From Bacteroidales bacterium (lineage in GTDB: Bacteria > Bacteroidota > Bacteroidia > Bacteroidales > UBA1715): a stretch of 21,110 nucleotides of DNA. The first letter of the stretch is position 1, and each line of letters begins with the position of its first letter. Below the pieces are notes generated by a model. That model searched no databases. It had not been told where the DNA came from and was given only the letters and a program-made list of their open reading frames with translations. The stretch covers positions 1 to 21,110 of the forward strand of contig JADKDL010000047.1 of assembly GCA_016714605.1 (NCBI GenBank), written 5' to 3'. This document shows, one piece after another, positions 11,001-17,398 of the stretch. A program made the translations under genes and the position numbers.

Positions 11001-11475
11001 CATTCCACTCCAAACTTTGCAAAATAGTTTTGTTTGGATACAAAGCTCTTGCAATTTGTACTTGAGCGAAAGAATAATCTCTCAACGACTGCCAACGCCA
11101 CATAACCTGATGACCACCGCTTGCTTTTACAGTACCAATAATTGGGTTTGGAGTAATAGCATCCCAATAGTTAGTAACGCCAAGATCTAAACCTGAAGAG
11201 GCAGCATCACGAGGGAAACCACCACCATGTTCGCTATTAGCCCACCAATCGAGACCATAGCTGTTGTTTTTCTCCATTACATGTTGGAAACTGTAACTAC
11301 CATCGGAATAAGTAGTGTGTTGGTGGAAATCTCACGAACATAACCTGCCGTAAGCAGACTGGGCTAAGCCTACTACAGTAAGCCCCACAGACCCTATCAC
11401 CGAGAGAGCGGTCTTCAAAAATACAAGTCGCCCCTGAGAACTGATACCTTTTTTAAAATTATAAATCTTTTTCAT
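5087..11475 (-). CDS. Giant T9SS-secreted PHP / purple-acid-phosphatase-like multidomain protein (frame broken)
   Basis: One gene of about 2,130 codons when frames are joined. Order from the N terminus: signal peptide from ATG 11475 (MKKIYNFKKG...VVGLAQSAYG); a PHP metal-dependent phosphoesterase domain (about 11331-10500) with DFHQHTTYSDG, WANSEHGG, GHEHGSMG, AHPER and SDYHANDGD motifs; two ~195-residue DNRLRE-like beta-sandwich repeats (about 9825-9230 and 9225-8650); an FN3-like purple acid phosphatase N-domain; a calcineurin-like phosphatase domain (about 8110-7500) with FTDPQ, GDLIE, GNHD, CYHKT and GHDH; an Ig-like domain; cohesin-like segments with a dockerin-type DVNMDGVITAGD and a later GDVNGN loop; and a T9SS type A sorting domain ending HKVTIIK. 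Breaks: an in-frame TGA at 11332-11334, a compensated pair near 10650-10712, shifts near 10535 and 10480 at the PHP/DNRLRE junction, and one near 8555. Hydrolysis of phosphoesters outside the cell is inferred from the family; the substrate is unknown. Confidence 0.85.
8650..9825 (-). repeat. Internal duplication: two DNRLRE-like domains in the giant phosphoesterase
   Basis: Two consecutive ~590-bp segments encode matching domains. Each begins with an SxxSDDxEE motif, continues with SSDLELG, DPQxVGLRF, FEVDAT or FEADAT, LTKRxK and DSVVW, and closes with GNAMAFxIKG and ESFDGE before a hydrophobic strand. The similarity is visible at DNA level (for example 8683-8790 against 9270-9375). Such beta-sandwich domains usually serve as carbohydrate-binding or spacer modules. 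That role is inferred here. Confidence 0.8.
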
Positions 11476-11503
11476 AAAACAACAAATGGTTAAGAAGTAA
11501 AGC

Positions 11504-11511
11504 CAAAACTA
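11504..11511 (-). promoter_or_regulatory. Possible -7 element for the giant phosphoesterase gene
   Basis: TAGTTTTG on the minus strand fits TAnnTTTG and would give a leader of about 25 bases before the ATG at 11475. No convincing -33 TTG lies about 19 bases upstream, so confidence is low. Confidence 0.25.
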
Positions 11512-11671
11512 TTTGAAATTTAGCACTATGACCCTAATTGTTTAATGAAGTTTACACTATCATTATGTAAAGAAATTATAAAAATTTGTTTTGTTAATAT
11601 TAATAAAATATTATTATTAAGATGAGGTTTTTGGAAATGGAAAAACAGTAACAGCGTTGTAAAAGAATGAC

Positions 11672-11694
11672 AAGCATCTGTTTGTGAGATGTTT
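11672..11694 (-). terminator. Weak hairpin just after a possible outer-membrane protein tail
   Basis: AAGCATCT (11672-11679) and AGATGTTT (11687-11694) can pair with one mismatch over a 7-base loop, followed on the minus strand by a short T-rich stretch. It overlaps the stop codon at 11693-11695. Confidence 0.3.
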
Positions 11695-11740
11695 ATAGTT
11701 TAAATCCAATATTAATTCCTGCACCAACAAACGGGTGATT
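11693..11740 (-). pseudogene. Possible C-terminal tail of an outer-membrane beta-barrel protein
   Basis: The minus strand reads NHPFVGAGINIGFKL and a TAA at 11693-11695, like the last strand of a Bacteroidota beta-barrel protein with alternating glycine and hydrophobic residues. Two codons upstream of it the frame hits a TGA and no more of the gene can be followed. It may be a relic left when neighbouring repetitive DNA arrived, or a chance match: only about 15 residues support it. Confidence 0.3.
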
Positions 11741-11894
11741 AAAAAGTCAAACTGTAACAGGGGGTTACAGTGAGTACCTTTACACCCCATTCGGGTGCGT
11801 CTGAGAGTATCAATTTGAATAAGGGGAGCTATTGAAGATTACGGTAGGGAGTGCAAAGAGAAAGACGCTCTTTGAAACTTTACCAAAGCTCTCT

Positions 11895-12216
11895 GCAACT
11901 TATTTGGTAGCTATTCCATAAGTACGAAGCCCATTGCAACTTATTTGGTGGCAGTTTTAAAGTATGATGCTTATTGCAACTTATTTGGTAGCTATTTCAT
12001 AAAGTACGTGCGTGTTACATATGGTGGCCATTCCAAAGTATGAAGCCTATTGAAACTTATTTGGTGGTCATTCCATAGAGTATGATGCTTATTGCAACTT
12101 ATTTGTGGTCATTTCTAAGTATGAAGCCTATTGTAACTTATTTGGTGGCAGTTTTATAAATGTTGATGGTCGCTGCAAGTTATTTGTTGTTGGGTCTAAA
12201 TATGTCGAGGTTTTTT
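11895..12216. repeat. Degenerate ~41-bp tandem repeat, about eight copies
   Basis: Units start at 11895, 11936, 11976, 12014, 12052, 12094, 12133 and 12175, with lengths of 38 to 42 bases. The usual core is GCAACTTATTTGGTGGC followed by an ATTCCATAAAGTATGAAGCCTATT-like half. Copies are contiguous with no unique spacers, so this is not a CRISPR. The plus-strand frame of the last 42- and 39-base units encodes a repeating KYEAYCNLFGG-like peptide of 13-14 residues, but lengths of 38, 40 and 41 break the frame elsewhere. It could be a decayed or error-broken coding repeat, or a non-coding minisatellite. Confidence 0.85.
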
Positions 12217-12332
12217 GTTCAGTAGGTATAGTGCTCGAGGGTCAGGCTAAAAGCCACTATTTAAAAGAATTGGGGTTTGGGGGTAAACCTAACCAGCTGG
12301 TGCAGTCTACTCGATTATAAGCCGTGCTATTT

Positions 12333-13031
12333 TTATATCTGTTTTAATATCTTCTGTTTCATTTTATCCGTAATCATTGTTTGCTAAGTCACAAGAATCG
12401 CATCATATCCTGTCTCAGCTTTTTTCCTTATCAGTTAACTTAACAATATAAGCTACAGGTCTATCATAAATCCCAAAATCTTTCGTACCAATCTTTTTGC
12501 TTATCTCCAGTCCGATTTGATGTAAATATTATGGATTTACCTTTAAAAATCATAATTTTCTATGAATCCATTAAATTGCTGGTTTAAATAATCACTTTCC
12601 CTATCATTAAGCAACTTATCTATTCCCGTAAAGCTTGTTGATGCTAAATCGGTAAAATCTGTAATCAAGTTTTAAGTCATCAAATGTTTTGTCTATTAAC
12701 GAATTTCTTCGGCAAAGAGGTCTGTCCATTTTTTTAAATAAACCACATAAATCTTTACCTATTTCGAATTCCATCACCGCACAATCTACTATCACTGACG
12801 GTTTCTATATCAATTGAATCTTTATAAGTTCCTTTTCCCATGTCTTATCTACATGAAATCTATAAATCATTTTTACGAATCAATCAGCCGCATACTTACT
12901 GGAATTCCCTGAAATATCAAATCAGCAGAATCAATTTCATTTTTTAAAAAACTCATCTGATAGCATCTACAAGAGTACCCCTTTGTAAATCCAGTCAGTA
13001 AAATTGTCAACAATATTAAAGTCGTTTTCAT
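12333..13031 (-). CDS. Secreted CxC (TIMP/NTR-like) protein with extra C-terminal domain, frameshifted
   Basis: From the ATG at 13031 the protein starts with a signal peptide (MKTTLILLTILLTGFTKGYS) directly followed by CRCYQMSFLKNEIDSADLIF, the hallmark of secreted bacterial proteins with an N-terminal Cys-x-Cys TIMP/netrin-like fold. Joining frames gives FHVDKTWEKGTYKDSIDIE, then SRLCGDG, GKDYVVYLKKW-like and KTFDDLKL segments. A second part follows (FTDLASTSFTGIDKLL, NYDFKGKSIIFTSNRTGD, DRPVAYIVKLTDKEKAETG) and a stop at 12333-12335. Total length is about 230 codons with at least five indels. An earlier possible ATG at 13091 is less likely because the signal peptide fits 13031. Function is unknown; TIMP-like folds often bind proteins or proteases, but that is only fold-level inference. 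Confidence 0.6.
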
Positions 13032-13144
13032 AAGGTTGAGTGTCTTTTTGCTTGCAGGCAAAATCCCTATAGACGTCATTTCAATCTTCAATTCCGTATA
13101 TATCGGTTATGTCTTTAACTATTTATTATTTCCGTTTCAAATTA

Positions 13145-13220
13145 CTTTTATTCAATGAAATGGCAAAGCAAAGTGCTGTTTTGTTGTTTGTGTTTTGGGA
13201 GGGTTGGTTGGGTTTGGGAG
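13145..13220. repeat. Dispersed repeat copy A (short form)
   Basis: About 75 bp that closely match the left halves of copies B and C: a TTTTATTCAATGAAAT start, the shared AAAGCAAAGTGCTGTTTT core, then a TTGTTTGTG and a GGTTGGTTGGGTTTGGG stretch. It lacks the hairpin half seen in B and C. It lies between the TIMP-like gene and the PIN toxin gene. Confidence 0.8.
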
Positions 13221-13231
13221 AATTTAGGAAG

Positions 13232-13680
13232 TTAGGATCTACCAAGTCGGTCAATTGTTTTATCGAAAAGTTGTTCCTGTGAAAATAAATTTGTTCCAAC
13301 CTTTTTACTTAATCCTTTTGTAACTCTTCATCTCCACTCCATGACTTTTCCTTTTGATATGTTCTGTCAAAGTAACAAATTCTGTATCATCTATGTCAAC
13401 GCCTTCTGTCATAGATTTTGCTTTGTCAAAGGATTCCATAGAAATAAGTCTAATATTGATAAATCTTATTTATTTGTTATTAGCGTAATAACTCTATCTA
13501 GTTCATGGTCGGAATATTTGGAAATCTTTTTAATTTTGTCCTTTATGTCTTTCTATCTCAAAAACAATTGTTCGGTAGAATAAAATTAAGTCTGCTTTTT
13601 TAGCCGGTAAAAGTATCCGCAATTCTACTATTTGTATTTAATATTGCACTAAATGCAACATTGGTATCAACTATTCTCAA
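13232..13680 (-). CDS. PIN-domain toxin of a type II toxin-antitoxin pair, frameshifted
   Basis: Frames joined on the minus strand give RIVDTNVAFSAILNT with the first PIN aspartate, then SMESFDKAKSMTEGVDIDD, TEFVTLTEHIKGKSWSGDEE and LFSQEQLFDKTIDRLGRS with a TAA at 13232-13234. VDTN, VDIDDTEF and SGDEEL are the acidic clusters of a PIN ribonuclease of the PIN_2/VapC-like type. Length is about 150 codons, normal for the family, with about five or six single-base shifts. The start is a TTG at 13680 (LRIVDTN), overlapping the antitoxin stop by three bases in a TTGA arrangement; a miscalled ATG is possible. RNA cleavage is inferred from the family. Confidence 0.75.
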
Positions 13681-13876
13681 TAGTCAAGTTGCTGTCTGGT
13701 TTTTCTCTTCAACGACCTTTTAATTGTTTTAACCAAATCGTCAACATCTTTTGAGAAGTTTTTGAATTTGGGTGCAATTCTTTATATTCAAACAAATCTG
13801 TTAAATCTGTAAGTCGTCCAAATTCATATTTTGGGAAACCTAAAGATTATTTTATTTGGGTTCTCTCAATAATCAT
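13677..13876 (-). CDS. Antitoxin-like protein preceding the PIN toxin
   Basis: About 66 codons from ATG 13876: MIIERTQ, then after a one-base shift in an A run FPKYEFGRLTDLTDLFEYKE, a short segment with another shift, and VDDLVKTIKRSLKRKTRQQL before a TGA at 13677-13679. The length, basic helical C terminus and overlap with the PIN start fit the antitoxin of a two-gene toxin-antitoxin operon. Similar small proteins with an LQDLTDLF-like segment sit upstream of PIN_2 toxins in Bacteroidota, from memory. No classic DNA-binding motif is obvious. Confidence 0.6.
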
Positions 13877-13924
13877 AATTTAATTTTTTTTCAAATATAC
13901 AATATTATATGTTATTTTTTTTAG

Positions 13925-14029
13925 TCAGTTAATACTTACTACTTTCCTTACTAAATCAACTGTTTTGTCCTGTAGTTATTAGCAATGTTACAATAAATTT
14001 ATTTCACCTTCTAAAATTACTTTATTCAT
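13925..14029 (-). CDS. Possible very small protein upstream of the antitoxin
   Basis: ATG 14029 starts MNKVILEGEINLL, and the frame then hits a stop. With two indels it could continue as NIANNYRTK and DKTVDLVRKVVSIN to a TGA at 13925-13927, about 35 residues. It starts inside the edge of repeat copy B. The need for two corrections in so short a frame makes this a weak call. Confidence 0.25.
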
Positions 14030-14175
14030 ATTGAAATAAGCAAAGCAAAGTGCTGTTTTTTTGTTTGTGGTCTGGATGGCTGTGGTTTGGTCGAAAACTG
14101 ATCATAAATCAGGCCAGATGCCTTGAATACTGAGACGAAGCGAGGACGCTTTGTCTAACGGGGTTGGGAATAACA
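14019..14175. repeat. Dispersed repeat copy B (long form, with hairpin)
   Basis: The left half matches copies A and C (AAAGCAAAGTGCTGTTTTTT). The right half matches C almost exactly (CCAGATGCCTTGAATACTG then AGACGAAGCG). The hairpin AGACGAAGCG (14133-14142) / CGCTTTGTCT (14147-14156) has ten pairs including one G-T. It is followed by TCTAACGGGG. On the minus strand this reads GTTAGAC, which matches the integron core GTTRRRY, but one heptamer is weak evidence. It begins about 15 bp after the stop of the gene to its right, as a cassette-end element would. Confidence 0.85.
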
Positions 14176-14189
14176 GGCATTGTGCATAA

Positions 14190-14341
14190 TTATTTCGCCA
14201 GTTTCACCTTTCTCCGGTTTAAGTATTCTTTAAATTCGGCAAAAGTCATTCCCTTTAGTTTCTTTTGCTATTTTCTTTATTTCCTGAAGAATTTAACTTT
14301 GTGTCAAATTCTTTTCTTCTGGAGTTCTGTTTATTATTCAT
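14190..14341 (-). CDS. Small partner (antitoxin-like) of the second PIN protein
   Basis: About 50 codons from ATG 14341, overlapping the PIN stop by 8 bases (ATGAATAA). Frames joined give MNNKQ, TPEEK, then KETKGMTFAEFKEYLNRRKV and a TAA at 14190-14192. At least two small indels are needed. The GMTFAEFKEYLNRR end is like small proteins that sit downstream of PIN proteins in this arrangement (recalled, not searched). The antitoxin role is inferred from position and size. Confidence 0.55.
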
Positions 14342-14791
14342 TTGTTATGATTTCTCTAGGTGAACGAATGTGTTCATCTGTATGTATCCGTTTTTAATGT
14401 TTATTGCATTATATCCTCTAATTCTAAAACGTTTATAATATGCTTTTTCTAAAATCTAACTTATTAAATAGTCAACTTTATTTATTGTTGCATTCCAATA
14501 TGCCTGCAATCGTCAATGCTTGTTCTCCTACTACTTTTCGTTGATATACCTTCGGCAAGTTGTTTATTTCTTCGGTACTTTACAAATTCTATATTGCTTG
14601 TAGCAAGACTCAAAAAATGGTTTTTACTTTTTCCGGTGCATTTTCAAGTTCATATTCGCAAAGATCAGAGTAAACACAGATTATTTCTCCGTTTTAACCA
14701 TTTCAAGAGCAATCTGGTTTCATGTTGAAATTCAGCCGTCGAAAATTCCAAATCTAAAACAGAAGTGTCGAAGCATAATCTTGGCTTTCAT
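14334..14791 (-). CDS. Second PIN-domain protein (VapC-like), frameshifted
   Basis: Start ATG 14791. Joined frames read CFDTSVLDLEFSTAEFQHET with the first acidic residue, VYSDLCEYELENAPEKVK with the conserved glutamate, GYINEKVVGEQA, TDCRHIG with the third acidic site, TINKVDYLISWNFRKHI, and a final RSPREIITNE with a TAA at 14334-14336. This order (FDTSV, ELENAP, DxxHI, VDYLISWNF, RSPREI) is characteristic of one family of bacterial PIN proteins, so the assignment is good despite about four indels. Length is about 150 codons. It is a different PIN family from the one at 13232-13680. Confidence 0.75.
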
Positions 14792-14818
14792 GCAACAACA
14801 TACTAGAATAATTTTTAA

Positions 14819-14985
14819 CTTTTACTCATTGAAATACGTAAAGCAAAATGCTGTTTTTTGTTGTTTGTGCTTTTGGTTGGGTGGTTTGGTTTGGTTGATG
14901 GAAAATCTAAAACATTCCAGATGCCTTGAATACTGAGACGAAGCTAGACGCTTCGTATTAACGGGGGAAGGTAGAAAGACAGGAT
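14819..14985. repeat. Dispersed repeat copy C (long form, with hairpin)
   Basis: It shares with copies A and B a TTTTACTCATTGAAATA start, the AAAGCAAAATGCTGTTTTTT core and a GGTTGGGTGGTTTGG stretch. It shares with B the CCAGATGCCTTGAATACTG block and a hairpin, here ACGAAGC (14938-14944) / GCTTCGT (14950-14956) with a 5-base loop, then TTAACGGGGG. It lies between the second PIN gene and the hexapeptide protein gene. Confidence 0.85.
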
Positions 14986-15020
14986 TTATAAGCTCAGTAA
15001 TCGAAATTAAAAGTATACCG

Positions 15021-15623
15021 CTATTGCCCTCCATTACCTTCATCACTGAAATGAGATTTTAGTCTTTTCTGACATAACATTGCAAAATTTCATCCATATT
15101 GTTCGATTTTCCGGCGTTGGTCTTTCATTCCATATACTGATAATGGAAAATTCAATGGTTTCTGTACTTGCCCATATCTTCTCATGTTTATCTGGGGAGA
15201 ATCTGAACTGGGTCGCCTCATCCTGTCCAACTTTATTGGTACGGTGTTCTCGGGCAAAACGGTTTTTCTTAAACGTACTAATTCCATTACTTCTTCAGAA
15301 CCTGTTTTTAAAATTGCTCCATGAAAACTGAAGCCCTGTCGCAACAAATAGATTATCTTCAAGTGTGCATCCGGTAAGGAGTGTTTGTACCAATCAAACA
15401 ATTTGGTCTTATTGTTACTTGATACATTCGATCTCCTCTAATTACTGCATTTTCAAGTATAATGCAATGATCGCCAATGGAAATTGACCCTCCGCTATTA
15501 TCTGAGCTCCAAACATTATCCTAACATTCTTTCCAATTTTAACTTCTCCACAATCACCGCGTTTGGTGCTATAAAAGAAGTTGCATCAATTGTAGGTTCT
15601 TTATCTAGATGTTTTAATATCAT
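15021..15623 (-). CDS. Gamma-carbonic-anhydrase-like hexapeptide-repeat protein (CaiE/PaaY-type), frameshifted
   Basis: From ATG 15623, joined frames give DATSFIAPNAVIVGEVKIG, NVRIMFGAQI, SISIGDHCIILENAVI, RPNCLIGTN, then VLPENTVPI, GDPVQILP-like and QKPLNFPLSVYGM segments and a stop at 15021-15023. The [LIV]-G-x4 hexapeptide periodicity forms a left-handed beta-helix, and the NFPL..YG ending is typical of CaiE/PaaY/YrdA-type gamma-carbonic-anhydrase-like proteins of about 200 residues. The usual metal-binding histidines cannot be confirmed because indels fall in the central repeats. Enzymatic activity is unproven; acyl-CoA or carbonic anhydrase roles are only family suggestions. At least four shifts are needed. 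Confidence 0.75.
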
Positions 15624-15670
15624 AAAAAAAGTTAATTTTCAAAATAATATTTATTTATTTCTGTTTGGTT

Positions 15671-16452
15671 TTATTCATACTGTCGTCCGTTATTTCTCGG
15701 ATTTTTTAAGTCAATCCAAAATACATGAACTTTTTCGGTTTGTTCAATTTGTCCATTTTTGTTTTCATCTAATTGTGCAAAAACAGATGAAATCATTAGC
15801 ACAATCATATTCAGAACTAATTACAGAATAGCCTGACGGAACAAGATTCTGCTTGTTGGAAATCCATCTAAATCAAAGACATAGAAACGTCTCAAATCGT
15901 TCTGGCTTATAAATCCATCTTTATTAGAGTCCTCGTCATAGGCGGAAATCATATAATAATTTCTTTAACTGAATGTTAAATAATGTATCGTGAGAAAAGC
16001 TGGGAAATACAGTGTTTTTATAAGTACCGTTTTCGCAAATAGCAATTTTTGTGTTTGTGTCTTTACATTTTCAATGATACATTAAAAAATTAAATCCATA
16101 TACGGCTTTGCAATCCGCATGAAATTATAATTCCATTGGTTGCCTTCTGTCTCTGTCCTAATTCAGTATAATTACTGTAAAAATTATTATTGCCGGTATA
16201 ATAGCTCCCTCGCTTATATTATAATTTAATTTGTAAATCGTGGTTAACCGATATTCGGGAAAAGCAGTAAGTAAAACACTAGTTGGACGGGTCAAAATTT
16301 TATTTGAATCTTGAGTAATTGCTTAAATTTCAATATCATCTGTAACCACAGAATCAGTACTTAATGAAAACCAGACTCAGTATTTTATTTTTCGAACAAC
16401 TAATAAAAGTAATTAATAGAATGGAGATTGCGAATAAACGAAAAGTTATCAT
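15671..16452 (-). CDS. EF-hand lipoprotein of unknown function, frameshifted
   Basis: From ATG 16452 the N terminus MITFRLFAISILLITFISCS is a lipoprotein signal with the cysteine at position 19. Later segments by joining frames are ILTRPTSVLLTAFPEYRLTT, YKLNYN, NNNFYSNYTELG, LLFEKTVLIKTLYFPAFSHD and ISAYDEDSNKDGFISQNDLR. Then come RRFYVFDLDGFP and a second calcium-loop-like DENKNGQIEQTE, ending VFWIDLKNPRNNG with a TAA at 15671-15673. It has about 260 codons and seven or so indels. The two D-x-[DN]-x-[DN]-G loops suggest calcium binding. I recall similar uncharacterised Bacteroidota lipoproteins. The gene ends 47 bp before the hexapeptide gene, so the two could be cotranscribed. Confidence 0.65.
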
Positions 16453-16605
16453 AATTAAATATTTATCAATTTTTTATAATTGTTTGTTTGGTCAGATTTC
16501 AGGCAAATAATGCAATCAGAAATTTCATATAAAACCTTACAAATTAAATCATATTTTTTTGTATTTATGAGGTCCTCAACAAAAATTTTATTTACAGAAC
16601 GACAA

Positions 16606-17141
16606 CTAAAATTCATTTTTTTCAACATATTTAAACCCTCGTCCCAAATTCCATATCCGAAGATGAGTTTAGATGTCCGGCATTACCGATAAAAATGAGT
16701 TTGGCCTACCCCAGTTTTCGGCAAAGGTTTGAGTTTTTCTACAGAAGCCCAATTGTCATTAGTACTGGCAACAAGTATTGATGGGAAGGGTAATTTAAAA
16801 TAGGTATTGGTGGTAAAGCTTCTTGAATCCGAAATCTTACATGGATTCTCAACACATGTGAGGTAAATAATCAAAGTCTCTTTATTTTAGTTTTATATCG
16901 CAGCGCCCAGTGTGCTATGGCTATACCACCAAGACTGTGAGCTACTAAAATAACGGTTTCCGGGTTTATATTGACTTATGGTTTTGTTTTTATGTTTTCT
17001 ACCTAATCGTTACTAAATAGGACCGTCCCAACTTTTTGTTGAATTCCTAATGCAGGGTAAAAGTTTCTCTTCAAAATATGTTTGCCAATGCTCTGATTCT
17101 GAATTTCCATATCCGGGTATGATTAGATAATTTGTTTCCAT
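16606..17141 (-). CDS. RBBP9/YdeN-like serine hydrolase, frameshifted
   Basis: From ATG 17141: METNYLIIPGYGNSESEHWQ, the N terminus of the RBBP9/YdeN (Ser_hydrolase) alpha/beta-hydrolase family. Joined frames supply VENIKTKTI, VILVAHSLGGIAIAHWALRY with the nucleophile serine in AHSLGG, PFPSILVASTNDNWAS with the aspartate, and GNAGHLNSSSD with the histidine, so the whole triad is present. The stop is at 16606-16608 and total length is about 178 codons, normal for the family. About six indels break the frame. The substrate is unknown. Confidence 0.8.
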
Positions 17142-17398
17142 TTTTTTTTATTGTAAAATTAGGAAAACTCAAACCACATTTTATAATCTCAATTGAAATA
17201 ATTATTAAATATTAATTTTAGTATGGTTTATTGCATTGGGTAGTTTTTTCGAGGAAAGTATCATACAAATAATCTATACCAGAATCTTCTATTTCATATA
17301 TATTGGTTTAGTAATCAGCGGTTTGTTTTATGCTTTAATAATAATTTAAGGACCATATAACTTTAGTAATTTTGTTTATTTGTCATTGTGCAATTAAA
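17142..17398. other. Intergenic stretch with no confident gene
   Basis: AT-rich spacer of 257 bp between the kinase and the hydrolase gene. A minus-strand segment reads YEIEDSGIDYLYDTFLEKTT and ends at a TAA (17218-17220), and the opposite strand is open across the same bases. Neither has a credible start codon, so I do not call a gene. Confidence 0.5.

Larger units (their letters stand above)
11512..12332. other. ~820-bp region without an intact gene
   Basis: 11512-11671 is AT-rich leader or spacer with no readable gene. 11672-11740 holds a hairpin and a possible outer-membrane protein tail on the minus strand. 11741-11894 shows only a short inverted repeat (CTGTAAC at 11752-11758 with GTTACAG at 11764-11770). 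11895-12216 is a degenerate ~41-bp tandem array. 12217-12332 is unrecognised and contains the palindrome ACCAGCTGGT. The longest plus-strand frame (12105-12320, 71 codons) runs through the last repeat units and looks incidental or a remnant. Confidence 0.6.

Noticed and set aside
11332..11334. Alternative genetic code (TGA read as an amino acid)
   Set aside because: TGA serves as a plausible terminal stop elsewhere (the acyltransferase at 4235-4237 and the antitoxin at 13677-13679), and the local indel rate explains this codon.
11895..12216. CRISPR array
   Set aside because: Repeat units are contiguous, with no unique spacers between conserved short repeats, and no cas genes are near. It is a minisatellite.
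12105..12320. Plus-strand 71-codon gene
   Set aside because: It is made largely of tandem-repeat units and unrecognised sequence, with no homology I can name; the nearby real genes are on the minus strand.
13340..13583. Plus-strand 80-codon frame
   Set aside because: It is antisense to the PIN toxin gene, whose catalytic motifs are readable on the minus strand.
14022..14175. Confirmed integron attC site
   Set aside because: A GTTAGAC heptamer and a hairpin are present, but I cannot match the full R and L box layout, and no integrase lies in the window. Kept only as a hypothesis.
15484..15831. Plus-strand 115-codon frame
   Set aside because: It is antisense to the hexapeptide protein and the EF-hand lipoprotein, both with clear motifs on the minus strand.
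16568..16578. Short palindrome TGAGGTCCTCA as an operator or terminator
   Set aside because: Eleven bases with no T tract and no regulator context; a chance occurrence is likely.
17213..17350. Plus-strand hydrophobic frame reading like a small membrane peptide
   Set aside because: No start codon or ribosome-binding site, and it lies opposite an acidic minus-strand reading, whose antisense would look hydrophobic by chance.
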